64,000 nt of DNA from Lapidilactobacillus dextrinicus DSM 20335 (GCF_001436095.1 NZ_AYYK01000001.1:62001-126000), one strand, 5' to 3'; positions 17,057-25,887 are shown, counted from the stretch's first letter. Numbers and translations: made by a program. Notes: a model not told the origin generated them from the sequence alone.

Positions 17057-17524
17057 TTAAACTAAATGTTGCGTACGCAACTGGTTAAAATCAATCACTT
17101 GTTGACACAGGGCGTCTAAACGAGCTAAATCAGCACGATCGGCATCTTCATTAATCTTTAAGATGGCACTTGCTCGCAAAGCACCTAAATGCACCAATTG
17201 TTGGTCCAAATAATCAAGTGCTCGCCCAAAATGTTCATGTTTCATGGAGCTAGAACCCGTTAAGGCATAAGGTTTGCCAGTTAAATCAACTGTCTGTAAA
17301 TCATCAAAAAAATCTAGCGCTTCATCAGGTATTTGTCCGTCATGATAAGTATAACTGACAATAATAAACGCTTGATAATCTAATAGCTTTTCTGTTTCGA
17401 ACTGGGAAATTTCATGTCGGTCAACAGATTGACCGAGTTTAATAAATTGTTGCTCTAAATATTTGGAAATTTGTTCGTTACGTCCAGACATACTAGCATA
17501 AATAATTCCAATTTGCGAATTCAT
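17057..17524 (-). CDS. Flavodoxin-like protein
   Basis: This is a 155-residue flavodoxin fold. The FMN phosphate loop is YASMSGRNEQISKYL (residues about 9-23), and aromatic FMN-stacking candidates lie in SYTYHDGQIPD and in GSSSMKHEHFGRALD. It is expected to carry electrons in the cytoplasm, but the partner is not evident nearby. ATG at 17524 follows GGAGGGG. It is the first gene of the flavodoxin-DUF2785-HAD-GNAT operon. Confidence 0.85.
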   Translation of the reverse strand: MNSQIGIIYASMSGRNEQISKYLEQQFIKLGQSVDRHEISQFETEKLLDYQAFIIVSYTYHDGQIPDEALDFFDDLQTVDLTGKPYALTGSSSMKHEHFGRALDYLDQQLVHLGALRASAILKINEDADRADLARLDALCQQVIDFNQLRTQHLV

Positions 17525-17623
17525 AAGACCCCTCCATTCATATTTAATTCCTGCTTTTAGTTTAACATAACGCCATTACAATTGAGAAAAAATGTCCGTT
17601 GTGCTCTAGCTGACCACAGTTAA

Positions 17624-17662
17624 TAAAAAATATCCTGCTATTAAAATAATCAGCAGGATACC
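17624..17662 (-). terminator. Intrinsic terminator of the acyl-CoA ligase gene
   Basis: TATCCTGCT and AGCAGGATA pair around a 12-nt loop, with a T-run on the minus strand, directly after the ligase stop codon. Confidence 0.85.
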
Positions 17663-17681
17663 TAATTAACTTATTCAATTT

Positions 17682-19214
17682 TTAATGGGCAACTTTTTGG
17701 TTTTGTTGCAATATTTGTTGGCGAAGTTGCTGGCGAACGACTTTGCCAGTTGCATTTAAGGGGAACCGATCAACAAAATAAACCTGTGTTGGTCGTTGAT
17801 AACGAGCCAACTTCTCTGCAGCATAATCAAAAATTTGTTGCCGTTCTGCTTCATAATCATGAGCTTGATCCTTAGTTGGTATTATTACTGCGGTAACTGC
17901 TTCACCATAAATATCATCAGGCAAGCCAATAACAGCCACTTGACTAATAAAATCTAAATGGTTTAATTCGTTTTCAACAGTTACTGGGGCAATCTTTTCT
18001 CCACCATGGCTAATCATTTCCTTAATGCGTCCCTTAACAAATAAATAACCATCGCTATCAAAATAACCCAAATCACCGGTTAAGAACCAGTCGTCTTTAA
18101 AGGAATCGTAACCAACGTCTAAATAACTCGTGATCACATGATCACCCTTAACTGCAATTTCACCTATTTGATAAGGTTGTTGGGTTAACTGACCATTGAT
18201 CAGAAAAGCAATTTCAGTTTGATAGGGTTGCCCTGCCGAACCAATTTTAGGCGCATCAAAAGGATTGATGGTACATTGACTGGCAGTTTCAGTCATGCCA
18301 TAACCTTCAAGAATTTGCACGTTGAAACGACGTTCAAAAGCACGAAATTTATCTTCAGGTAGCGCAAATGAAGAACTACGCACAAATCTTAGTTTTAAGA
18401 ACTGTGCATATTTATGATATTGTTCATTAGCACGTTTATTCAATAGCAAAATTGAAATAATTGTGGGCACCACCGACGTCCAAGTAATTTGGTTTTCAGC
18501 AATTTGTTGCCAAAAACGACTAGCACTAAATTTCGGTGCAATGACTATCTTACCATCGGCTAAACGCATCGCTAAAACAGAAATAACTTGTGCATTAATA
18601 TGAAACATTGGCATTGTAATTAACGTAGTATCTTTAGCCGTCATTTGCTGACTCTTGGCATCATGGGTGGCACCATTGAATAACATCCGATGCGTCAGTC
18701 CTACTCTTTTGGGTTTACCAGTTGTTCCGGAAGTATTCAGGATCAGCGCCAAGTCATTTTCCTGAATAGCAGCCATCGGTGCACAACGACGCGCTAATAG
18801 TTTTTCAGTATCAGAAAGTAACTGCAATCCAGTCGTACTGCTTAACTGTAGTTCAGTGATGTTAAGTGATAGCTGAGCTGTTAAATCTGGCGCAATAACC
18901 ATCGCCACATAGTCTTGCTCATGCCATTCAGCTAAAAGTTGAGCCACCGGTGTCGAAGCTGAGACAGGATGTACAGCAATACCTAGTGCCCAAAATGCCT
19001 GCATTAATTCCGGATAGGCACTAGCATTATTTAAACAAACTAATACCTGATCGTGATAGCCAATGTTGACATTAGTTAAAGCGGTCATAATCCGCGTGAC
19101 ATCACGACGAAATTCACCCTTTGTCAGCCATTTACTTTGGTTAACTTCCTTGATCAAAGGACGATCCGCATCAGTCAGAAGTTGGTTAGTTAAGGCCATA
19201 TTTAATTTTGTCAT
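17682..19214 (-). CDS. AMP-dependent acyl-CoA synthetase/ligase
   Basis: This is a 510-residue adenylate-forming enzyme. Motifs in order are the P-loop LILNTSGTTGKPKRVGLTHR (about 159-178), MPMFHINAQ, EGYGMTETASQC, LTGDLGYFDSDGYLFVKGR, the hinge RIKEMISHGGEKIAP and the C-terminal catalytic Lys in PLNATGKVVR. It activates an unknown carboxylic acid to an acyl-CoA. The acyltransferase-3 membrane protein gene lies 43 bp upstream in the same direction. A joint role, with this enzyme supplying acyl-CoA for transfer to a surface glycan, is a reasonable inference. ATG at 19214 follows GAGGAGCG. Confidence 0.85.
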   Translation of the reverse strand: MTKLNMALTNQLLTDADRPLIKEVNQSKWLTKGEFRRDVTRIMTALTNVNIGYHDQVLVCLNNASAYPELMQAFWALGIAVHPVSASTPVAQLLAEWHEQDYVAMVIAPDLTAQLSLNITELQLSSTTGLQLLSDTEKLLARRCAPMAAIQENDLALILNTSGTTGKPKRVGLTHRMLFNGATHDAKSQQMTAKDTTLITMPMFHINAQVISVLAMRLADGKIVIAPKFSASRFWQQIAENQITWTSVVPTIISILLLNKRANEQYHKYAQFLKLRFVRSSSFALPEDKFRAFERRFNVQILEGYGMTETASQCTINPFDAPKIGSAGQPYQTEIAFLINGQLTQQPYQIGEIAVKGDHVITSYLDVGYDSFKDDWFLTGDLGYFDSDGYLFVKGRIKEMISHGGEKIAPVTVENELNHLDFISQVAVIGLPDDIYGEAVTAVIIPTKDQAHDYEAERQQIFDYAAEKLARYQRPTQVYFVDRFPLNATGKVVRQQLRQQILQQNQKVAH

Positions 19215-19257
19215 AGAATCGCTCCTCTATTTTTTAAAAAATTACTTTTTTGTCAGC

Positions 19258-20502
19258 TTAAATTTTCTTGGTCATTAATTCATTCGCATTTTGCTGTTTG
19301 TTTTCATTTGCTACTGTTGAACGCCGGGCTGCTGGTTGCTGCATTCGTCCAATTAAAATGCCAAATGGTGGAACTCGGTAGCAAAACCAAGCAATCATAA
19401 ACGAACCAACTCCTACCAATAAATAACCCAATGGCAATAACAATAATAAAAACCAAGCTGGTAAATAATCTAAATAACTTAAGATACCATTGAGTAATAA
19501 TAGCGGTATCGTCTGAACAAGATAAATACCAAATGAAACCTTTGAACCTAATTTAATGAAGTGATCAACTGCTGGGTCAAGACGTGTGGTGCGCAGGTTA
19601 GCATACTTTAAACCAAGCAAAAATACAGTGACAATCATAATTAAGGCATAAAGCATAATATAAGGTTGATGAACCAGTTGGGTCCGTGCCAAGCTGAGGT
19701 GCAAAACATTCTGATTAAAGAAGTACAACCCAACCGTCCCAAGTGCTAACAGCATTGCTAAATGATAAATAACTGATGCCTGTGTTGTTAACCAATGGAC
19801 CACTTGTTGATAGTGAATGGCCGTAAAGGCACCAGCAATGAAATAAGCTTGATACACCATAATATTCATGCCATATGAGCGGAACCAATAAGGCCACGTC
19901 GAACGATCGATGTGTGGCAGCCCGTATTTAATAGCGATTAATAAGAGCATTTGTAAAGCTAAGCTCACCACTAAAAACAGAAAATGTTTTTTAGGATGTC
20001 GTTTAAATAAACCAACCAGTACTGGGAAGATTAAATAAAGCTGGAAAGTAACAAAGACATAATATAAATAAAAATGGTTGCCATGAATGACTGCGTCCAA
20101 CAACTCGTGCCAATAGTTACGACCATTAAATGCAGTCTTGCCGCCTAACGTTGTCAGCAATAATAAAATAGCATTCCAAGCTAGATACGGAATGCCCACA
20201 CTAGTGTAACGTTTCTTCCAAAACTGCCACCAATTCTGGTGGTCACGCTGATAATAGTTAAGAAACAATACTAAGCCTGTCATAAACATGAAGCCCATTC
20301 GTGTAAAGTGCAGCATTAAATGCGTTGCCTGTAACAATAATTGACTCCAAGAACCATTAGTCATATGTCTAGCAAATGCTGATGTCGTATGATTTAACAA
20401 CACACCGAAGATAAAAATATTACGCATCAAGTCGACTTCATGTAGATATGGCTTTTTAGGTTTATTCGTGTTTGAGGTTAATGCGGTGGACTGAGCGACC
20501 AT
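19258..20502 (-). CDS. Membrane acyltransferase, acyltransferase-3 family
   Basis: This is a 414-residue polytopic protein with about ten helices. The N-terminus HEVDLMRNIFIFGVLLNHTT keeps the family's Arg and His (R-x10-H), which serve catalysis in acyltransferase-3 proteins. Later landmarks are YLAWNAILLLL, FHFYLYYVFVTFQLYLIFP-like residues and FGIYLVQTIPLLLL. Members O-acylate extracytoplasmic sugars. A hydrophilic Gln/Asn-rich tail follows residue 385. ATG at 20502 is preceded by AAGAGGTG. It forms an operon with the acyl-CoA ligase downstream, and a small frame upstream overlaps its start. Confidence 0.82.
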   Translation of the reverse strand: MVAQSTALTSNTNKPKKPYLHEVDLMRNIFIFGVLLNHTTSAFARHMTNGSWSQLLLQATHLMLHFTRMGFMFMTGLVLFLNYYQRDHQNWWQFWKKRYTSVGIPYLAWNAILLLLTTLGGKTAFNGRNYWHELLDAVIHGNHFYLYYVFVTFQLYLIFPVLVGLFKRHPKKHFLFLVVSLALQMLLLIAIKYGLPHIDRSTWPYWFRSYGMNIMVYQAYFIAGAFTAIHYQQVVHWLTTQASVIYHLAMLLALGTVGLYFFNQNVLHLSLARTQLVHQPYIMLYALIMIVTVFLLGLKYANLRTTRLDPAVDHFIKLGSKVSFGIYLVQTIPLLLLNGILSYLDYLPAWFLLLLLPLGYLLVGVGSFMIAWFCYRVPPFGILIGRMQQPAARRSTVANENKQQNANELMTKKI

Positions 20503-20626
20503 GAAGACACCTCTTTAATAAAAATGTGATGCCAAATCCAGAAGTTAAAACGACGACTTTAAATAATCGTGAACGTCTTTGGGCATGATCCGTTGATTTA
20601 CTTTGAAGCTTTTGGTGTAATAACAA
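20462..20626 (-). CDS. Possible small protein upstream of and overlapping the acyltransferase gene
   Basis: TTG at 20626 lies 9 bases after GGAG and opens a 54-codon frame: LLHQKLQSKSTDHAQRRSR, then a hydrophobic stretch LFKVVVLTSGFGITFLL, then KRCLHGRS. It overlaps the first 40 bases of the acyltransferase gene. An ATG at 20641 in the same frame lacks a ribosome binding site. One short membrane segment behind a basic stretch would fit a small membrane peptide. There is no family match I can name, and chance is a real possibility. Confidence 0.25.
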   Translation of the reverse strand: MLLHQKLQSKSTDHAQRRSRLFKVVVLTSGFGITFLLKRCLHGRSVHRINLKHE

Positions 20627-20793
20627 ATTTATCATCTCCATTTGCTTGTTAAAACTCGTTTTAATAATTGATTACTTAACAGTTTAAAACGCGAATACGA
20701 ATTTTTAAGCGCCGAACTACGAACAATTTTGCAAGAAAATGTGATAAATTTTTGATGATCGACAACTTATCCAGCAATTATTTTTCAATAAGA

Positions 20794-20836
20794 CAAAAAA
20801 GCTGTTATCACAAGATAACAACTTGTGATAACAGCC
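20794..20836 (-). terminator. Second, 14-bp hairpin terminator after the tRNA pair
   Basis: GCTGTTATCACAAG and CTTGTGATAACAGC form a perfect 14-bp stem with a 7-nt loop, and a T-run follows on the minus strand. It sits just beyond the first tRNA terminator and would stop any read-through towards the acyltransferase operon. Confidence 0.85.
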
Positions 20837-20841
20837 TAATC

Positions 20842-20884
20842 AAAAAATAGCCTTGAGCAACCAACTGGATTGACTCAAGGCTAT
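20842..20884 (-). terminator. Intrinsic terminator of the tRNA operon
   Basis: TAGCCTTGAG and CTCAAGGCTA form a 10-bp stem with additional inner pairing, followed by a T-run on the minus strand, right after tRNA-Gly. Confidence 0.88.
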
Positions 20885-20905
20885 GACGAACAACAATTTA
20901 AAATA

Positions 20906-20976
20906 AGCGGGCAACGAGAATCGGACTCGCGACTTCAGCTTGGGAAGCTAACGTTTTACCACTAAACTATGCCCGC
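20906..20976 (-). tRNA. tRNA-Gly(CCC)
   Basis: The 71-nt cloverleaf has acceptor stem GCGGGCA/TGCCCGC, D-arm around AGTGGTAAAAC, anticodon stem TTAGC/GCTGA with loop TTCCCAA (anticodon CCC), and T-arm CGAGTCCGATTCTCG. The 3' CCA is not encoded. It is the second gene of a two-tRNA unit. Confidence 0.93.
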
Positions 20977-21017
20977 AAAATCTAATGGCCGTCTAAACAA
21001 CCATTATGAACCAATAG

Positions 21018-21101
21018 TGCCGCTGGCAGGGGTCGAACCTGTACGTCCTTACGGACACAGCGACCTGAACGCTGCGCGTCTGCCAATTCCGCCACAGCGG
21101 C
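21018..21101 (-). tRNA. tRNA-Leu(CAG)
   Basis: The 84-nt type II tRNA has acceptor stem GCCGCTG/CAGCGGC, D-arm GGCAGACGCG, anticodon stem CAGCG/CGCTG with loop TTCAGGT (anticodon CAG), a long variable arm TGTCCGTAAGGACG, and T-arm CAGGTTCGACCCCTG. CCA is not encoded. Confidence 0.95.
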
Positions 21102-21114
21102 AACAACACTCTTA

Positions 21115-21142
21115 ATTTTAGCAGATTTTCGCTAAATGCCAA
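21115..21142 (-). promoter_or_regulatory. Promoter of the tRNA-Leu/tRNA-Gly unit
   Basis: On the minus strand, TTGGCA (21142-21137), a 16-bp spacer and TGcTAAAAT (extended -10, hexamer 21120-21115) lie just upstream of tRNA-Leu. Confidence 0.65.
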
Positions 21143-21257
21143 GTGTTTTTCAAATAAATTTTATCTGTTAACTCGATAAATTTTGGCAAGTGGCCAACCC
21201 TTTGCTAATTCATCAACCAATTTATCTAACCAGCGAATTTTTGCAACAGTGAATCAA

Positions 21258-22061
21258 CTATCGTAAATAATGTTGAATTCCGTAACCGACGCCATTGTTA
21301 TCGTTGCTAGGGACAATTTGTTTCGCTACCGCTTTTATCTCAGTAGCAGCATTAGCCATAACTAACGGATAGCCGACCAACTCTAACATAGGCAAATCGT
21401 TATGACCATCGCCAAAAGCGGCTGTCTCATGAACGGCTAGTTGTTCTTCTTGCATAATATAATGAATTCCTTTAGATTTCACGGCAGCTTGATCTGTTAT
21501 TTCTAAATAAGTTGATCCAGACTGAGCATAGGCAATTCCTGGTAATGCTAGCTCGTCGAGAAATGTTAATAACCCTTGCATCTGAGTCTCGTCAAAAGTG
21601 ATCAACATGATTTTAAAAATTTCTCTCGGTTTAGCCAAATAGTCCTTAAAATCAATCAAATCAGGGCTAGTTTTGGTAATTTTTGCTTCATATTCAATTG
21701 CCGCATCAATTTTATCCGTATACCAATGATTTAAATCATAAAGACTGACGCTTAAATCACTGAACTTATTTTGCAAGCGCGTCACTAAAGCCTGCGCCGT
21801 GTCAAAGTCCAGTAAATTTTCTTCAAGGATTTCCCAGTCAGTACTACCTTTTTTAAAAATCAAGGCACCATTATAACCAATTTGTGGACCAGTTAACTGT
21901 AAATCATTAATGACAGTTTCCATTTCCATCGGCGAACGTGCTGAAACTAAGGTAAAGGGGATTTTTGCCTCTCGAATAATTTGGGCATTCTCTGGCGAAA
22001 GGTCCCCCTGACTATTCAATAAGGTGCCATCCATATCTGAAAAGATTTGTTTAATTGCCAT
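21258..22061 (-). CDS. Cof-type HAD-IIB phosphatase
   Basis: This 267-residue HAD-IIB protein has motif I FSDMDGTLLNSQ with Asp9/Asp11, motif II LVSARSP, a large C2 cap at residues about 80-185, Lys in VKSKGIHYI, and motif IV FGDGHNDLPML. The family dephosphorylates sugar phosphates, PLP or FMN-type substrates; specificity cannot be read here. ATG at 22061 lies 6 bases after GAGGG. The ATG two codons upstream is too close to that site. Confidence 0.88.
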   Translation of the reverse strand: MAIKQIFSDMDGTLLNSQGDLSPENAQIIREAKIPFTLVSARSPMEMETVINDLQLTGPQIGYNGALIFKKGSTDWEILEENLLDFDTAQALVTRLQNKFSDLSVSLYDLNHWYTDKIDAAIEYEAKITKTSPDLIDFKDYLAKPREIFKIMLITFDETQMQGLLTFLDELALPGIAYAQSGSTYLEITDQAAVKSKGIHYIMQEEQLAVHETAAFGDGHNDLPMLELVGYPLVMANAATEIKAVAKQIVPSNDNNGVGYGIQHYLR

Positions 22062-22111
22062 CTTCATCCCTCACTTAAGTTGAGTTAATCTAGTCTAACT
22101 ATCTTATAAAA

Positions 22112-22792
22112 TTAGTGTTTTAATCCTTCTTCAATATAACGAACATCATCCATCGAAGCAACTTGAATTTGGTCCGTCGTTGTTGGAACCAGGATCGACA
22201 CACTGGAATTGTGCAACGGCTCGGTTAATTTTTGGCCTAACGTATTGAGAATCGTGGTAATCGCATTACCATGTGAAACAATTAGAACTTTATCATATTT
22301 TTTCGTCTGAGCATCGGTGATAATTTGGTGTAAACCTCGCATTAATCTTGTTTGCAGCTGCGTGTAGCTTTCGCCTTCTTCAGGTACTTGGGCATTAAAT
22401 TTAGCGGCAATTCCGTCTGCTAAGTCGCGCATCGTCTTATGATAGGTGGTGACAGCCTCACGATATGATTCAATTCCAAATATTTCTTGAGACATCACAC
22501 TAGCTACTTCCCCTTCAAAATAACCAAAACATTGTTCACGAAAGTCAGCGGTGGTTTGCAGCGGCAATTCATCTTGTTCAACTTCATGTAAAACTAATTT
22601 AGCGGTGGTCACTGCACGCGTTAAATCACTACTATATGCTGCGTCAAAGCGTAAGTGTTGTTGATTGAGACCACGACCTAAGGCTATCGCATCAGTACGA
22701 CCCTTCGTTGTCAATAAAGCATCTGACCACCCTTGGGCACGGTTAGTACGATTTAATAAAGTTTGCCCATGACGGGTTAAATAAATTTGCAT
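22112..22792 (-). CDS. Histidine phosphatase family protein (phosphoglycerate mutase-like)
   Basis: This is a 226-residue protein of the histidine phosphatase superfamily. The phosphohistidine motif is YLTRHGQTLLNRTNRAQGW at the N-terminus. The second His lies in VLIVSHGNAITTIL, with Arg in SDLTRAVTTAKL and Glu in EGESYTQLQ completing the site. It is likely a broad phosphatase (PhoE type) rather than a glycolytic mutase. It lies 50 bp upstream of the Cof-type gene on the same strand and may be cotranscribed. Confidence 0.88.
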   Translation of the reverse strand: MQIYLTRHGQTLLNRTNRAQGWSDALLTTKGRTDAIALGRGLNQQHLRFDAAYSSDLTRAVTTAKLVLHEVEQDELPLQTTADFREQCFGYFEGEVASVMSQEIFGIESYREAVTTYHKTMRDLADGIAAKFNAQVPEEGESYTQLQTRLMRGLHQIITDAQTKKYDKVLIVSHGNAITTILNTLGQKLTEPLHNSSVSILVPTTTDQIQVASMDDVRYIEEGLKH

Positions 22793-22909
22793 TGGATAAT
22801 ATCCTTCCTATGTTGAGTGTTTAATAATCAATATTAGCTAGCTCTAGAAAATATTTTCTGAAACGTGAAGACTTTATTTTTCAAAATCAAAAGAAAATAA
22901 ATCTTAGTC

Positions 22910-23719
22910 TTAAAATTCTAAATAATCAGCTAAGAAATGAGCAACGCCATCTTCGGCATTAGTCAATGAAATTTGTCGCGGTACACGATCAAGTATTTTA
23001 GGATTAGCATTCTTCATGGCGATCCCTAAACCAGCATAATTTAGCATCTCTAAGTCGTTATCATCATCGCCAAAGGCAATAACATCTTGTTGTTTAAAGC
23101 CTAACTTATGCGCCACATAATCAAGTGCCACCGCTTTATTGATGTTTTGCGTCACCACTTCTAAAGCAGCATTCTCACCACTCCACGATCCCCAGCTCTG
23201 AACACTGACTGGGAAGTTTTGAGCCTGGATTGCAGCTCTTAAGTCTAGTGTTCGTTGTTCCTCAATGAACATCGTTACTGAAATTGGTGCTTGCTGTAAT
23301 GTTGTCGCACTTAATAATCGCTCAGGATTAGGCATATCTGGCAAGAAAGGAATATTAGTATAAGGACGATCCGCTAATAATAACTTTTTACCTTCGGCAA
23401 CCATTACTTTGATTGGGAATTGTTCCCGCAGCGTTAATAGTGCTGTGACCGTTTGTAGCGCTAATGTCTGCATATGTTCATATTGCCACTGCTGATGAGG
23501 AATATGAACTAGCGCACCATTAAAGTTAATCATTGGTGTCTGCAAATGTAGTTCGTCATAAATCGATTCACTAATACTATCCGGGCGACCAGTTGCAATA
23601 ACCACCCGATGCCCTACTGCTTGAGCTTTTTGTAGAACCTGTTTCGTCAATATTGAGAGTTTACCATCTTGATTAAGCGTCGTACCGTCTAGATCCAAGG
23701 CAATTAATTTTGGTGTCAA
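22910..23719 (-). CDS. Cof-type HAD-IIB phosphatase (second copy)
   Basis: This 269-residue protein starts MTPKLIALDLDGTTL (Asp9/Asp11), with motif II IATGRPDS, a C2B cap about 80-190, Lys in NINKAVALDYV and motif IV FGDDDNDLEML. The substrate is unknown; it is a paralogue of the gene at 21258. I chose TTG at 23719 because AGGAGG lies 7 bases upstream. A start at 23761 would add residues not seen in the family. Confidence 0.88.
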   Translation of the reverse strand: MTPKLIALDLDGTTLNQDGKLSILTKQVLQKAQAVGHRVVIATGRPDSISESIYDELHLQTPMINFNGALVHIPHQQWQYEHMQTLALQTVTALLTLREQFPIKVMVAEGKKLLLADRPYTNIPFLPDMPNPERLLSATTLQQAPISVTMFIEEQRTLDLRAAIQAQNFPVSVQSWGSWSGENAALEVVTQNINKAVALDYVAHKLGFKQQDVIAFGDDDNDLEMLNYAGLGIAMKNANPKILDRVPRQISLTNAEDGVAHFLADYLEF

Positions 23720-23948
23720 AAATAGTCCTCCTGAAAAATTCAATAGTTTTAGTGTAGTCAATATTTCAAGTTACGGCAAGATATCGCGATTAAAAATTAT
23801 CGCGTAAAATCGTCATTGCTATCTTCACCCTCCTGCTCTCTAAGAGATTAGCAATTGTCTTTTAATTCAACTGTACTAACATAAGCGTCGCGTGCTCAAT
23901 AATCGGTTGAAATTTTGAGCGACGGTTATTTTTTATATTAAACATCAA

Positions 23949-24638
23949 TTAGACTTGTTTTCGATCTTTCCTAATTAGTACCGTTAACGAAAAAAGTACT
24001 AACAAAGCGATGACGATAAAAATGCCAACTCGTAAATCACCACTGTTTACTAAATTACCACCGTAAGCATAAATGAAAGCTACCGGTAAACTACCAACTA
24101 CTACAGGCAACCATAACTGACGCAAAGTGTACTTTAAATGTAACGCGGTGATATCAACAAAAATTGTCGAAATAAAAGGCACACTATATCCAATTATCAA
24201 ACCGAGTAACGGATGATGCATCTTTTCAATATCATCAATAATCCGCGAATCATGAGCGGTAATTTTGTGCGATAAACCCGTAAGCTGAAAGATAGCTAAA
24301 ACGGCCAAATTACCCAAACTAATTCCAATCGTATTAATCAAGCCGCCAAGTAATCCACCATAGCCAGCACCAATAGCAATCCCAATAACCGAAATCGGCA
24401 TAAGGGGAATGGCCGCAAAAACTGCAATCAATAGAATAACTAACACTAAGACAACCGGATCATGTTGATGCTGATGAATTGCCTGCAAGAGTCGTTGTCC
24501 ATTTGCTTGTTGACTTTCTTGGGAACTATGCACAAATAATTGAATCTCTGTTGCAAAGTGCCGATACAATCCTGCCATTATTAACAAAATCAAACTCATA
24601 ACTAATACTGATAATAAAATTCGTCGTAATATTTTCAT
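23949..24638 (-). CDS. VTT-domain (TVP38/TMEM64, DedA-like) membrane protein
   Basis: This 229-residue membrane protein has helices at about 4-24, 60-85, 90-115, 135-160, 168-190 and 200-222. The core IAIGAGYGGLLGGLINTIGI followed by SLGNLAVLAIF is the VTT-domain reentrant-loop pattern. Relatives move or scramble lipids, and some DedA proteins carry undecaprenyl phosphate, but a role here is inference. ATG at 24638 is 6 bases after GAGG. The TTG four codons earlier would lie within that site. It lies downstream of the csc cluster terminator. Confidence 0.78.
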   Translation of the reverse strand: MKILRRILLSVLVMSLILLIMAGLYRHFATEIQLFVHSSQESQQANGQRLLQAIHQHQHDPVVLVLVILLIAVFAAIPLMPISVIGIAIGAGYGGLLGGLINTIGISLGNLAVLAIFQLTGLSHKITAHDSRIIDDIEKMHHPLLGLIIGYSVPFISTIFVDITALHLKYTLRQLWLPVVVGSLPVAFIYAYGGNLVNSGDLRVGIFIVIALLVLFSLTVLIRKDRKQV

Positions 24639-24735
24639 TCTTAACCTCAAACTAACTATGGCTGACTATCCAGCTATTATCTTCATAATTTAAATTATGA
24701 CCTATTTTAAATTATAAATACAGTTTAATCCCAAA

Positions 24736-24785
24736 TAAAAACAGTCATCCTCGCTAACTGAATAGCAATTAGGATGACTGTTTTA
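24736..24785 (-). terminator. Intrinsic terminator of the csc cluster
   Basis: AAACAGTCATCCT and AGGATGACTGTTT form a 13-bp stem with a 19-nt loop, and a T-run follows on the minus strand downstream of the DUF916 gene. Confidence 0.85.
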
Positions 24786-24837
24786 TTGATCAATCAAGTG
24801 TGAATTGATTATTGATCAGTTTTAGACTTGTTGTTTC

Positions 24838-25887
24838 TTATTTTTTAATATGTTTTGCGTCAGTTGTTTCTGAATCCTCATCATCTTTTTTACGACGTTT
24901 AAAAATGAGAATCAATAATAATACGATGGCTGCAGCTAACAAGCCTGCCAATAGGTATAACCACCAATAAGACTTCTTCTGACCCTGATCAACAGTTACA
25001 CTATTAACTTGATCAGCCTGTTCAGCAGTAATCGTAAAGTTCTTCTTGAAGTGCCAACGATTATTCTTAGCATCGCTAACTAACAAATCTAACGTATAAT
25101 CCCCAGATTTCAGCCGTTTTCCGTACTCAATGGCAAATTTATACTGTGAATTGGGAGCCATTTGCATATTAGAATCATAGGTCTTCTTAAAGACAACCTT
25201 AGACGTATCGCGTTTTAACACTTTACTTTGATATTTTAAATGACCATAAGCATCCATTTTAGGATTCTGTAAAGTTGCCACGATACTTGTCTTACCAAAG
25301 GTAGCTGCTGGTTTAACCGATAATAACTTCAAATCACGCTTGACCTCATTATCATTTTCAGTCAACTTCAAGCTAATAATGTAGCCAAAGGAGTTTGAAA
25401 TACCTGAAGTTTTCTTCATCACTTTGTTGACTTGAATTCCAGCTAAAATTTGACCGCTATATTCTTTTTCGGGCATTGTTAAATGGAGTTTGAATATTCT
25501 AGAACTATTTGCAGGGACTTTGATCTTCTTAGGATAATCAACCAAATCATTAATATCATAAGGCATACTCTTATCAGGCTTTACTTGCTTCTGATAATCA
25601 ATAAAGCCTTGGTCATTGGTATAGGCTTGATTGACGCGAATCTTGTAAGTCCCAGCTTCGTCAGACGTGTTATTAACAATCACTTGTAACGTCTGTTCCT
25701 GCTTAGGCTTCATTCGCAAATCAAAATAAGAGTTTTCCTTATCTATCTGATTATCAGGAATAAAAGCCTGAATATCAAAGCCAACCTTTTGACTGTTCGA
25801 CTTATCGGCTGCATTAACAATCTGACTCGGTAAAATAAACCCAAGTAATACCGCAAATAATGCTAAAAATTTCTTCAAAATAAACAC
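24838..25887 (-). CDS. DUF916/DUF3324 WxL-interacting surface protein (CscA type)
   Basis: This 349-residue protein has a signal peptide (MFILKKFLALFAVLLGFILP, cleavage near VNAADK), a DUF916 peptidoglycan-binding region (about 30-155, including NQIDKENSYFDLRMKPKQ and VNNTSDEAGTYKI), a DUF3324 region (about 160-285), a transmembrane helix (about 308-330) and a basic cytoplasmic tail, FKRRKKDDEDSE. Such proteins bind WxL proteins and the wall in csc complexes. It is the last gene of the minus-strand cluster 30728-24838. The start is ATG at 25887 behind AAGGGAG. Confidence 0.9.
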   Translation of the reverse strand: MFILKKFLALFAVLLGFILPSQIVNAADKSNSQKVGFDIQAFIPDNQIDKENSYFDLRMKPKQEQTLQVIVNNTSDEAGTYKIRVNQAYTNDQGFIDYQKQVKPDKSMPYDINDLVDYPKKIKVPANSSRIFKLHLTMPEKEYSGQILAGIQVNKVMKKTSGISNSFGYIISLKLTENDNEVKRDLKLLSVKPAATFGKTSIVATLQNPKMDAYGHLKYQSKVLKRDTSKVVFKKTYDSNMQMAPNSQYKFAIEYGKRLKSGDYTLDLLVSDAKNNRWHFKKNFTITAEQADQVNSVTVDQGQKKSYWWLYLLAGLLAAAIVLLLILIFKRRKKDDEDSETTDAKHIKK

